A model generated the notes under the pieces. It worked only from the letters and a program-made list of their open reading frames with translations. It did not search any database and was not told where the DNA came from. The position numbers and the translations under genes were made by a program. A stretch of 64,000 nt of DNA from Lentzea alba (GTDB lineage: Bacteria > Actinomycetota > Actinomycetes > Mycobacteriales > Pseudonocardiaceae). Shown piece by piece: positions 35,144 to 43,088 of the stretch; the first letter of the stretch is position 1, and each line of letters opens with the position of its first letter. The stretch spans positions 163,029 to 227,028 of the forward strand of contig NZ_JAAMPJ010000016.1 in NCBI RefSeq assembly GCF_011067745.1, given 5' to 3'.

Positions 35144-36126
35144 CAGGGTTCGCTCCTCTCCTCGCGGTCGACGGTGCGCACCGCGCCGGTCAACTTCTTC
35201 GCGATCTGGCTGCGTTTGCCCGCTGCGAACTGGATGTTCGTCTGCAGCTCCGCCCATCCGGCACCGCTGGTCCGACATTCGTTGATCTCGCGCAACGCGT
35301 CGGTCAGCTGTCTGCCTGGCAAGACATCGGGCAACATCATCTTCAGGACGGGCTCCTGCCAGCCGGTCGGCATGATCGGCGTCCCGTCGTCGTCCTGGTC
35401 GAGGTTGCTCACCGCCGTGTGGAACATGGCGATCCAGGCATCTTGGGCGATTTGGCTCGTCGTTGTGTCCCGCAGCACCTTTTCCGCCGCGGAACCGCTG
35501 GTGCCGTTGAGGACCTCGACAAGCCCCTCCACCCCGGACGTGTTCAGGTAGACGATCGGGATCTCCGGATCTTCGACCGTCGCAACCACCCACGCGGAGT
35601 CCTTGAACCCACGCAGCCACTCCTCAGATGCCTCACGGAAGTCGGCCTCCACGATCTTGATCTCGCGTTGGCGACGCGGCGTCGACTCCTTCAGGTCGAG
35701 GTACCAGGGAGCTTCCGACTTGCCGATGGCGCGACCCGGCACTCCGTTGACCTCGCCGACGACAGCGAGAGAGAGGACCGCCCTGCGGAGGTGTCGGCCT
35801 CGCACCAGTTCGATCTTCCCTTGCCAAGTGCCGTCGCGTCCCTTGGCGAGCCGTGCGGTGGATCGCACGTTCGTGCTGTTCTCGGAGAGCACGGCCAAAC
35901 ACACGACGTCGGACCACGGTCCGTCGGCGATCTCTTGATCCGGCAGAACGGCCTTTAGGTGCAACGTGGCCAAGTCCCAGTCACCGCGCCCGGTTTGGTG
36001 CAGCGCCACGGTCTTCTCGGTTCGGGAGATCTGCGAGTACGGCAGATCCCTGCCGTCCACGGAAACAGAGACGATCTCGAGTTCGACCGTGTCAGGAATC
36101 CTCGGGTAGCTGAGGAAGGGCCTCAC
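35143..36126 (-). CDS. Unrecognised protein of the defence operon
   Basis: 327 residues; I do not recognise the family. The N-terminal third is beta-rich (VELEIVSVSVDGRDLPYS, DLATLHLKAVLPDQEIADG). The middle has ARLAKGRDGTWQGKIELV and APWYLDLKESTPRRQREIKI, and the C-terminal third is helical (GWQEPVLKMMLPDVLPGRQL, WAELQTNIQFAAGKRSQIAK). No signal peptide, membrane segment, Walker motif or clear PD-(D/E)XK motif is visible. Its start overlaps the GHKL gene's stop by four bases (ATGA) and its own stop touches the DUF6339-like start, so it surely works with those proteins. Confidence 0.75.
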   Translation of the reverse strand: MRPFLSYPRIPDTVELEIVSVSVDGRDLPYSQISRTEKTVALHQTGRGDWDLATLHLKAVLPDQEIADGPWSDVVCLAVLSENSTNVRSTARLAKGRDGTWQGKIELVRGRHLRRAVLSLAVVGEVNGVPGRAIGKSEAPWYLDLKESTPRRQREIKIVEADFREASEEWLRGFKDSAWVVATVEDPEIPIVYLNTSGVEGLVEVLNGTSGSAAEKVLRDTTTSQIAQDAWIAMFHTAVSNLDQDDDGTPIMPTGWQEPVLKMMLPDVLPGRQLTDALREINECRTSGAGWAELQTNIQFAAGKRSQIAKKLTGAVRTVDREERSEP

Positions 36127-38216
36127 AGCGCACCTCCGCGCGACTTCTGGATGTCGATGATCAACCCGGCAAGATTGCCGTGAACCGGATGCGAGGACGG
36201 ATCCGTGATGCCGGAGAACGAGGCCAACCGCACACCGGCTTCGATCACCAAGTTTCCGTCCTCTTCACGGCAGTTGTCCCTGGGCACGATCTCCTTCCAC
36301 GCGACCACGGGCCGCCCCCCAGACCGCACGTCGAACTTCGCGATCGGGGTCAGCCGCCAGGTGCTGTCCGATTCCGGGAGTTTGAGATCAACCCAGACGT
36401 TCCACGCTCCGGTGTCATCGAGGTCACCTCGGGTGATTTCCACCAGCGGAACGTTCCGCCTGCTACGGGAGCCGGCAGGTCCGAACACATCCAGTTTCAG
36501 CAGTTCCCGCAACGCCGCAGGCCCTTCGCCTCGCACAGTCGTGCGGCGCCCTACGAGCTGACGGACCGCTTTGTCGATCTCGACACGAAACTCCCGGAGT
36601 CGGCTCAGGGCACCACGGGCGTAGACCGACGTGAGCTCCTCGGTGTGCTTCCAGTCGTTGTGCTCGGGGGGCTCCGAGGCGCGGAGGAACTCCTCGGCGA
36701 GTTCGACGTCGGCACCGGTCTGCTCGGTGGCGTACCCGGCCAGCAACACCGCGTGGAATCGAGTTGCGCCAAGCGGCAGCTCACGTGGTCGCTTGCTCAT
36801 CACCGTCATGCGATTTCCCCGCATGTACACGACCTGGTTGACCGGATCGTCATCTTCGCCAGCGGGAGTGACAAGAAGAACAGCGCGATGATGCCCGCCG
36901 CCCTGCTTCCGTTTGTCCGACTTGCGCGGCGGAACGACGAGCGTCACATCGGCCCGCGCAACCTGAGTGCTCGTCGTCAATTCCTCGACCGTGTCCCTGT
37001 CGAGGTACGCCTTGAACGCCCGGCTCAACGCCGGGTGGCTGGTATGCGGATCGACCCGCTTCTCGTCGACAACGACACGACCGTTCCGCATCGCCACGAC
37101 GCTGGCTTCCAACAACGGACCACCGTCATTGCCGCCGACCATGGCCGCCCAAAACCCCTCGGCCAGCGCGATGACCAGCTTCTCGTGCATGTCTTTCAAA
37201 GACTCGGCGGTTCCGGACGCATCATGCGCCCCCACGATGAGAAACGACGTGCCAGGCTCATCAGACAATCGATCCAGATGCAGATCGCGGACAGTCTGCT
37301 CGTCCGCCCACCACGATCGGGAGACCTGCTGTCGGTTCGGTTCCGTGTCGGCTTGGCCGAACCAGGCAGGACCCGCGTAGGCCTCATTCCCGACTTTGCG
37401 CCAAGGCAGGTCCACCCGACCCACGACGCGCCGTTCGGTACGCCCCTCGTACGACTCGGAAAGCGTCGAATTGATCAGCACGAGGTTGAACCGGCTGGTG
37501 GCCCAGAGAGTAACTTTGCCGAGCCCGTACGACCCGCCCGCCTTCGCACCTGACTCCTTGCGGCTGTCGAGCTGCCTTCGGACCACAGCGGTGTACCGAC
37601 CGTCGCCGTATTCGTCACCGGTGAGGCCTGCCGCGTTGTAGTCGTCGACGCGGAGCAGGATCAGGCTCTTGTTCTCGTCCAGGTCGCGAAGCGCGGCCTT
37701 CAGGCTTCGGGACACCTTCTGCTCCAACAACGCAGCCTCGTCGTAGTGCTCTCGAAGCTCGTCCCAGTGGAGTGCGGCGAGGAACTGGTCGAGGTGTTCG
37801 CCGGTCAGCTCTTCCAACGTGTAGCGCACCCGAACGGGTTTCCGCTCGTCGTACCGCTCGTCCAGTGAGTTCTGCGTCGCCTCGCGAGCCAGTGCCGACA
37901 GATCGGCGTTGAACGCGAAGGCAGCGGCGTTGCCGTACTCACGACCACCGTCCTTGTACGCGGATCGGTGATGCCACTGAAGCGGCAGATCCGGTGCGAC
38001 ATCGGTCCTGTTGTAGATCGACGCCGAGTCGGTGCCGAGAATGGCGGCAATCCTGCGTTGCGTCTCTGGACGTGGCTCGGCGCGGTCGTTGATCCAAGCC
38101 GACACCGCGGCACGGGTCATCTCGAGCTCGTCGGCGAGCTCTGCCTGGTTCATGCCCGCCCGGCGGAGCTGGCGTGCCAACCAGGAGCCGAACTTCTCTC
38201 CCTGCTGTGGACTCAT
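36123..38216 (-). CDS. XRE helix-turn-helix fused to a GHKL-type ATPase
   Basis: 697 residues. An N-terminal XRE helix-turn-helix (about 10-62: NQAELADELEMTRAAVSAW) is followed by a histidine-kinase/MutL-like ATPase. The N box is LAREATQNSLDER (about 107-120), the G1 box is LLRVDDYNAAGLTGDE and the G2 lid is GAKAGGSYGLGKVTLW. The long C-terminal part (about 300-697) is beta-rich and unrecognised. GHKL ATPases of the MutL/MORC type are known partners in restriction-modification operons with C5 methylases and Vsr nucleases. Fusion to a repressor-like DNA-binding domain is unusual and could make this protein both sensor and autoregulator. Confidence 0.82.
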   Translation of the reverse strand: MSPQQGEKFGSWLARQLRRAGMNQAELADELEMTRAAVSAWINDRAEPRPETQRRIAAILGTDSASIYNRTDVAPDLPLQWHHRSAYKDGGREYGNAAAFAFNADLSALAREATQNSLDERYDERKPVRVRYTLEELTGEHLDQFLAALHWDELREHYDEAALLEQKVSRSLKAALRDLDENKSLILLRVDDYNAAGLTGDEYGDGRYTAVVRRQLDSRKESGAKAGGSYGLGKVTLWATSRFNLVLINSTLSESYEGRTERRVVGRVDLPWRKVGNEAYAGPAWFGQADTEPNRQQVSRSWWADEQTVRDLHLDRLSDEPGTSFLIVGAHDASGTAESLKDMHEKLVIALAEGFWAAMVGGNDGGPLLEASVVAMRNGRVVVDEKRVDPHTSHPALSRAFKAYLDRDTVEELTTSTQVARADVTLVVPPRKSDKRKQGGGHHRAVLLVTPAGEDDDPVNQVVYMRGNRMTVMSKRPRELPLGATRFHAVLLAGYATEQTGADVELAEEFLRASEPPEHNDWKHTEELTSVYARGALSRLREFRVEIDKAVRQLVGRRTTVRGEGPAALRELLKLDVFGPAGSRSRRNVPLVEITRGDLDDTGAWNVWVDLKLPESDSTWRLTPIAKFDVRSGGRPVVAWKEIVPRDNCREEDGNLVIEAGVRLASFSGITDPSSHPVHGNLAGLIIDIQKSRGGAL

Positions 38217-38285
38217 CGCAGCAACAGCCTCCAGTCCCGTAGCTCGCTCCGGCTGGGGCGGGCCACGTCACACTATCAGCTGAAT

Positions 38286-38309
38286 TTTGACAGCGCTACG
38301 GGAATCAAA
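38286..38309. promoter_or_regulatory. Inverted repeat upstream of the XRE-GHKL gene
   Basis: TTTGA (38286-38290) and TCAAA (38305-38309) are symmetric around a 14-base spacer, inside an AT-richer patch of the 157-base gap before the XRE-GHKL start. It is a candidate operator for that protein's own helix-turn-helix and probably overlaps the internal promoter. Evidence is position and symmetry only. Confidence 0.3.
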
Positions 38310-38373
38310 TTTCGACATACAGGCCGCCTGCTTGTCCCCCGTACGGGTCTCATCGCTGCCATGGCGGGTTGTG

Positions 38374-38859
38374 CTACTTCGGCCTCCTTCGACCCACGAC
38401 CGCTTCCTTCACCCGATCAGCGGCAACCTCGACCGACTCGTGCTCCCACACCCGAACGGCCAACCATCCCTCCTGCGCCAAACGTGCGTCGGTGTCGACG
38501 TCGCGTCGCCGATTTCCTTCGATCTTGTCCCGCCAGAACTGAGCGTTGTTCTTCGGCCACGTCGCATGCTCAGGACATCCGTGCCAGAAGCAACCGTCGA
38601 CGAACACCGCGACCTTGGCCGCTGTGAACACAACGTCCGCTTCACGTCGCACTCCGCTTACCGGACGTTGATGCACCCGGTAGCGGAGCCCCGCAGCATG
38701 CAGCGCCTTGCGCAGGGCGATCTCCACCTGTGTGTCCTTCGACTTCTGCCTGCTCATACGAACTCGGGTCTGGGGCGTCGTCTCCAGGGAATCCACGGAC
38801 CCATTCTGTCCGGCCACATCCCCGGTCGGATCGCACAGGCTGTTCGCCGCCTTCCACAT
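38374..38859 (-). CDS. vsr: Vsr-type very-short-patch-repair endonuclease
   Basis: 161 residues from ATG 38859, which follows AGGAG at six bases. The Vsr fold is clear: MSRQKSKDTQVEIALRKALH, LRYRVHQRPV, READVVFTAAKVAVFVDGCF (the Asp of ADVVF is the metal-binding catalytic residue), FWHGCPEHATWPKNNAQFW and an ending NRRRDVDTDARL. Vsr normally nicks T:G mismatches made by deamination of methylcytosine and so travels with C5 methylases. Here it heads an operon with no other visible nuclease, so it may be the effector. About 34 residues precede the usual family start. Confidence 0.88.
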   Translation of the reverse strand: MWKAANSLCDPTGDVAGQNGSVDSLETTPQTRVRMSRQKSKDTQVEIALRKALHAAGLRYRVHQRPVSGVRREADVVFTAAKVAVFVDGCFWHGCPEHATWPKNNAQFWRDKIEGNRRRDVDTDARLAQEGWLAVRVWEHESVEVAADRVKEAVVGRRRPK

Positions 38860-39016
38860 GCCGGTCTCCTGAGCAACGCTCGGTCTCAGTGCGACTGCTG
38901 CTGTACAGCCCGGCGTGTGGCTACGTCGGGCTGGCTTCTGACTTCGGCGAACCCTTGCACCACATGGTGATGGCCAATGCTCAGGGACGAACAGTTGGCA
39001 GGAGACGAGACGCGTC

Positions 39017-39250
39017 GTGACGCGGGCCGAGCTCTACCAACGGTTGCGCGAGCTGACTGTGTCCCATCAGGTCAAGGTGGAGTACGACGTACGGATCACG
39101 GCGCGCGCGGCCAGGACCAACAGCGATAAGCGGGAAACGGGATTCTTCACGCGGTTGCTGATGCCGATCGTGATGAAGACGTTCGGGGCCAAGGCGTTCA
39201 CGAAGGACCAGCAGTACCGGATCGACTGGGACGCTCAGGTCAGCCGGTAG
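39017..39250 (+). CDS. Small hypothetical protein
   Basis: 77 residues starting at GTG: MTRAELYQRLRELTVSHQVK to AFTKDQQYRIDWDAQVSR. I do not recognise it. It is basic and helical, with no signal peptide or membrane segment. A GGAGA lies 12 bases upstream, rather far for a ribosome site. It overlaps the convergent response-regulator gene by 16 bases. Amino-acid composition looks like a real soluble protein rather than a GC-driven shadow frame, but this is a judgement. Confidence 0.45.
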   Translation: MTRAELYQRLRELTVSHQVKVEYDVRITARAARTNSDKRETGFFTRLLMPIVMKTFGAKAFTKDQQYRIDWDAQVSR

Positions 39251-39906
39251 CCGTGCGCGGGCCGGTTCGCCATGCCGTACCGCGGTTGCACCTCGGCCTT
39301 GCCGATCGTGACCAGGTGCTCCAGGTAACGGCGCGCGCTCACCCGGGACATCCCGGCGCGCTCCCCCACCTCCTGTGCGGAGAGGTCGCTGTCGCTGTCG
39401 CGCAACGCATCCGTCACGAGCCGCAGCGTCACGGCCGACAACCCCTTGGGCATCACCAGGTTGCGCGGACGGTGGTGCATCAGCTGGTCGACCTCGTCCT
39501 GGTCCAGCACCTGCCCGAGCCGCTGCACCTCGATCCGCTGGGCCAGGTACTCCCGCATCCGGTCGATGAACGCCGTCCGCGTGAACGGCTTGACCAGGTA
39601 GTTGTCCACGCCCCGGGACATGGCCTGCCGCACGGTCTCCCGTTCGCGCGCGGCGGTGACCGCGATGACGTCGACCGGCGGTCCGCTGCGGGCGCGCAAC
39701 CGGGCCAGCACCTCGAGCCCGGACATGTCGGGCAGGTGGATGTCCAGCAGCACCAGGTCGGGCCGCAGCGCTTCCACCGCCCGCAACGCCTCGCCGCCGC
39801 GGTGGGCCTCGCCGACCACCTCGAACTCGGGCATCGCCTCCAGGAAACCGCGGTGGATCGCGGCCACGGCGAAGTCGTCGTCGACGACCAGCGTCCGCAC
39901 GCTCAT
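39235..39906 (-). CDS. CitB/DcuR-type response regulator for the Tct transporter
   Basis: 223 residues. The receiver domain (1-120) has the acidic pocket VVDDDFAV and phospho-acceptor Asp55 in LVLLDIHLPDMSGLEV, with the conserved Lys in NYLVKPFTRTAF. The C-terminal half carries the helix-turn-helix of the CitB family (LSAQEVGERAGMSRVSARRY). ATG 39906 overlaps the sensor kinase stop (ATGA). With its kinase it should sense an external carboxylate and control the divergent tctCBA genes. Confidence 0.93.
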   Translation of the reverse strand: MSVRTLVVDDDFAVAAIHRGFLEAMPEFEVVGEAHRGGEALRAVEALRPDLVLLDIHLPDMSGLEVLARLRARSGPPVDVIAVTAARERETVRQAMSRGVDNYLVKPFTRTAFIDRMREYLAQRIEVQRLGQVLDQDEVDQLMHHRPRNLVMPKGLSAVTLRLVTDALRDSDSDLSAQEVGERAGMSRVSARRYLEHLVTIGKAEVQPRYGMANRPAHGYRLT

Positions 39907-41483
39907 CGGTTCCCCGTTTCCGGCAGCCACACGTCGAACGACGCGCCGCCGAGTTCCGAGTCGGTGATCGCCACCTGGCCGCTGCGCCGGGTGACCACCC
40001 TCGACACCAATGCGAGTCCTATCCCCCGGCCGTGCGCTCCCTCAGCGTCCTTCGAACTGACGCCCAGGTCGAAGATACGTCCGCGTTGCGACTCCGCCAC
40101 CCCCGGTCCGTCGTCGTCCACGACCACGCGCACACCGGTGACCGACGAGCGCACGAGCACGCGCACGATACCCCCGGTCTCCACGGCGTCCACCGCGTTG
40201 TCCACCAGGTTGCCGAGCACGGTCAACGCGTCGTCGCCCGCGCGGATGTCCACCGAGCTCTCCGGATCCAGCCGCAGTTCCACGCCGCGTTCGTGCGCGG
40301 TGGAGGACTTGGCCAGCAGCAACGCCGCCAGCGCCGGGTCCGCGTTCGCGCCGTCGATGATGTCCGCGGTGAGCGAGCCGGCGCCGCCGACCCGTTCGAT
40401 GTAGGCGACGGCGTCGGCTTGCCGTTCGAGATCCAGCAGTCCACCGATGACGTGCAGGTGGTTGGAGAACTCGTGGGCCTGCGCGCGTAGCACCTCGGTG
40501 ACGGTCCGTTGGCCGTCCAACTCGCGCAACGCGTCGTGCAGCTCGGTGCGGTCGCGCAACGTCAGCACCACACCGACCGCACGGTCGTGCGTCTTTGCGG
40601 TCATCCGGTTCGCGACCAGCACCCGTTCGCCGGCGAGAACGAGCCGGTCCGCTACGTCGTCCACCGAGCGCGCCAGATCCAGCAGCCCGTCGTCGAGGAC
40701 TTCCTCGGCGGGCTGTCCCGTGGGGTTGTCGGTGAGGCCGAGCAACCGCATCGCCTCGTCGTTCACCAACGCGAGCCGCTGCCGGTCGTCCACGGCCACC
40801 ACGCCCTCGCGGATGCCGTGCAGCATCGCGTCCCTGGTCTCCAGCAGCTGCGCGATCTCGGCCGGTTCGAGCCGGAACGTGCGGCGCCGGACGAGCTGCG
40901 TGACCAGTGCCGCGCCGAGCACCCCGACCAACGCGGCGGCGGCCAGCCACCCGATCAGTTCGGGCAGGTCCTCGGCGAGGTCGTCGGACAGCTGGCTCTC
41001 CAGGATGCCGACCGAGGCCATGCCGATGATCCGTCCGTCCTCGGCCCGCACCGGCACCTTCGCCCGCAGGGACGTGCCGAGCGTGCCGGTCTCGGTGCCG
41101 ACGAACACGTCACCGGACAGCGGCGTGCTCGGATCGGTCGAGACGCGTTCGCCGATGCGTTTCGGATCGGGGTGGGCGTACCGGACGCCGTTGTGATCGG
41201 TGACCACGACGTAGGTGACCTGGGAGGCGTTGCGGATCAGTTCGGCGAGCGGCTGGATGGTCGCGGACGGGTTTGGCGAGTCGAACGCCTGCACCACCGT
41301 CGGCAGCCGGGCCACGCTCAACGCGACGGACAGCATCCGGTCCTTGTACGCCTCGCGGATCCGGTCGCTCTGCAACTTGGCCGCGAACAACCCGGCGGCA
41401 CAGGTCGTCATCAGCACGATGACCACCTGCAACACCAGGAGCGACACGCCCAGTGAGAGAGACCGGCGAAACATGGAGTGCAT
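39903..41483 (-). CDS. CitA/DcuS-family sensor histidine kinase
   Basis: 526 residues from ATG 41483. Two membrane helices (about 8-30 and 175-200) frame an extracytoplasmic PAS/CACHE sensor with VTYVVVTDHNGVRYAHPDPK, the carboxylate-sensing pattern of CitA and DcuS. A cytoplasmic PAS domain (about 220-320) follows, then the family's H box RAQAHEFSNHLHVIGGLLDL and a GHKL ATPase (DNAVDAVETGG, DDGPGVAES, GRGIGLALV). It probably senses citrate or a similar tri/dicarboxylate. Divergent from tctC. Confidence 0.93.
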   Translation of the reverse strand: MHSMFRRSLSLGVSLLVLQVVIVLMTTCAAGLFAAKLQSDRIREAYKDRMLSVALSVARLPTVVQAFDSPNPSATIQPLAELIRNASQVTYVVVTDHNGVRYAHPDPKRIGERVSTDPSTPLSGDVFVGTETGTLGTSLRAKVPVRAEDGRIIGMASVGILESQLSDDLAEDLPELIGWLAAAALVGVLGAALVTQLVRRRTFRLEPAEIAQLLETRDAMLHGIREGVVAVDDRQRLALVNDEAMRLLGLTDNPTGQPAEEVLDDGLLDLARSVDDVADRLVLAGERVLVANRMTAKTHDRAVGVVLTLRDRTELHDALRELDGQRTVTEVLRAQAHEFSNHLHVIGGLLDLERQADAVAYIERVGGAGSLTADIIDGANADPALAALLLAKSSTAHERGVELRLDPESSVDIRAGDDALTVLGNLVDNAVDAVETGGIVRVLVRSSVTGVRVVVDDDGPGVAESQRGRIFDLGVSSKDAEGAHGRGIGLALVSRVVTRRSGQVAITDSELGGASFDVWLPETGNR

Positions 41484-41619
41484 TCTTGCGCAACGCGTGT
41501 GAATCAGGTCACGAACTAAACGACCAATACGTCTTTTACGACCGATGCACACGTTTACGCAGCCGACATACCTACCGTTCCCGCCCAACGTCCGGCAACG
41601 AAGCTGAGGAGTGGGCTCG

Positions 41620-42600
41620 ATGGGTGCAGGCTGGAGACGAGCGGTCGCGTTGACCGCCGTCGGACTGGTGCTCGCGGGATGCGGTCAGGCTGCCAAGAGC
41701 TCTGGCGGCGGTGACGCCATCGGCAAGCTGGAGATCATGGCGCCGGCCGACCCCGGTGGCGGCTGGGACCAGACGGCGCGGGCGATGTCCGCGGCGGTGT
41801 CCGGGGCGAAGCTCGCCGGATCCGTGCAGGTCAGCAACGTCGGCGGGGCAGGTGGCACGGTCGGCCTGCAGAAGCTCGCGAACGAGAAGTCCACGTCGTA
41901 CCTGATGATCACCGGCCTGGTCATGGTCGGCGCGGTGGAGACGAACGCGTCCACGGCACGGCTGGAGGACACCACGCCGATCGCCCGGCTCACCGCCGAG
42001 GACGAGGTGCTCGTGGTGCCCGCCGACTCGCCGTACAAGTCGGTCGACGACCTGCTCGCGGCCATCGCGGAGAAGGGCAAGGGTGTCTCGATCACCGGCG
42101 GTTCGGCCGGCGGCACCGACCACATCCTCGCCGGGCTGCTGCTCAAGGCGAAGGACATCGCCCCGGACAAGCTGAACTACGTGCCCTACTCGGGCGGTGG
42201 CGAGTCGCTGGCCGCGTTGCTGGGCAAGAAGGTCGACGCCGGCATCTCCGGCATCGGCGAGTACCGCGAGCAGATCAAGGCGGGCAAGCTGCGCGCGCTC
42301 GGCACGTCCGGGCCCAACCAGGACCCGACGCTGAAGGTGCCGACCTTCAAGGAGCTCAACCTCGGTGTCGAGCTCACGAACTGGCGCGGCGTCGTGGCGC
42401 CGGGCGGGATCACGCCCGAGGCCAAGGACCGGCTGACCAAGCTCGTCACCGACATGCACGCGAGCCCGCAGTGGAAGGAAGAGCTCACCAAGAAGGGCTG
42501 GACCGACACGTTCCTCACCGGTAGCGAGTTCTCCACGTTCCTGAACAAGGAGATCGGCCGCATCCGCCCGGCGCTGCAGAACATCGGGCTCGTGAAGTGA
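41620..42600 (+). CDS. tctC: Tripartite tricarboxylate transporter substrate-binding lipoprotein TctC
   Basis: 326 residues. A lipoprotein signal ends LVLAGCGQ, and the TctC/Bug fold follows with LEIMAPADPGGGWDQTARAM, VSNVGGAGGTVGLQKLA and TGGSAGGTDHILAGLL. It captures a carboxylate outside the cell and delivers it to TctBA. GAGGAG at 41606-41611 fits ATG 41620; the family's usual basic start follows. The gene is divergent from the sensor kinase across 136 bases, and its stop overlaps the tctB start. Confidence 0.95.
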   Translation: MGAGWRRAVALTAVGLVLAGCGQAAKSSGGGDAIGKLEIMAPADPGGGWDQTARAMSAAVSGAKLAGSVQVSNVGGAGGTVGLQKLANEKSTSYLMITGLVMVGAVETNASTARLEDTTPIARLTAEDEVLVVPADSPYKSVDDLLAAIAEKGKGVSITGGSAGGTDHILAGLLLKAKDIAPDKLNYVPYSGGGESLAALLGKKVDAGISGIGEYREQIKAGKLRALGTSGPNQDPTLKVPTFKELNLGVELTNWRGVVAPGGITPEAKDRLTKLVTDMHASPQWKEELTKKGWTDTFLTGSEFSTFLNKEIGRIRPALQNIGLVK

Positions 42601-43088
42601 TCTCGGAAAAAGTCGAGGAGTACGCGTTCGGCGGTCTGGTCGCGGCGATCGGGGTCTTCACCCTGGTCGACGCGACCACGATCGCCGCGCGTGCGGACAA
42701 CGCGGTCGGACCGCGTGCTTTTCCTTACGCCGTAGGTGCTCTGCTCGTCGCCACGGGCCTGGCGGCGATCATCGCCACCGCCCGCGGCAAGCTCGGCCAG
42801 GCCGAGGAGGGTGAGGACGTCGACGCGGACGTCCGCACCGACTGGGTCACCGTGGGCAAGCTCGTGGCCGTGCTGGTCGCACATCTGGTGCTGATCGACA
42901 TCGCCGGCTGGCCGGTCGCGGCGACCGTGTTGTTCTTCGGCGCGGCGTGGACGCTCGGCGCGGTCTGGTGGCGCGCGCTGCCGATCGCGGTGGTGCTCGC
43001 GCTGGTCGTGCAGGTGGTGTTCGCGTCCGGTCTGGGTCTCTCACTGCCCGCCGGGATCTTCGAAGGGGTGCCGTTCCTCGATGGATAG
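42597..43088 (+). CDS. tctB: Tricarboxylate transporter small membrane subunit TctB
   Basis: 163 residues, four predicted membrane helices with the TctB pattern (YAFGGLVAAIGVFTLVDATT, VGPRAFPYAVGALLVATGLA). The start is GTG within the tctC stop (GTGA), and the C terminus overlaps tctA by eight bases, so all three subunits are co-translated. It is the small integral subunit of the tripartite, ion-driven carboxylate importer. Confidence 0.93.
   Translation: MISEKVEEYAFGGLVAAIGVFTLVDATTIAARADNAVGPRAFPYAVGALLVATGLAAIIATARGKLGQAEEGEDVDADVRTDWVTVGKLVAVLVAHLVLIDIAGWPVAATVLFFGAAWTLGAVWWRALPIAVVLALVVQVVFASGLGLSLPAGIFEGVPFLDG

Noticed and set aside
32036..38859. Defence operon read as a BREX, DISARM or Dnd system
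   Set aside because: None of their marker genes (PglZ, BrxC, DrmA/B, DndB-E) are present; only methylase, Vsr and GHKL components match.
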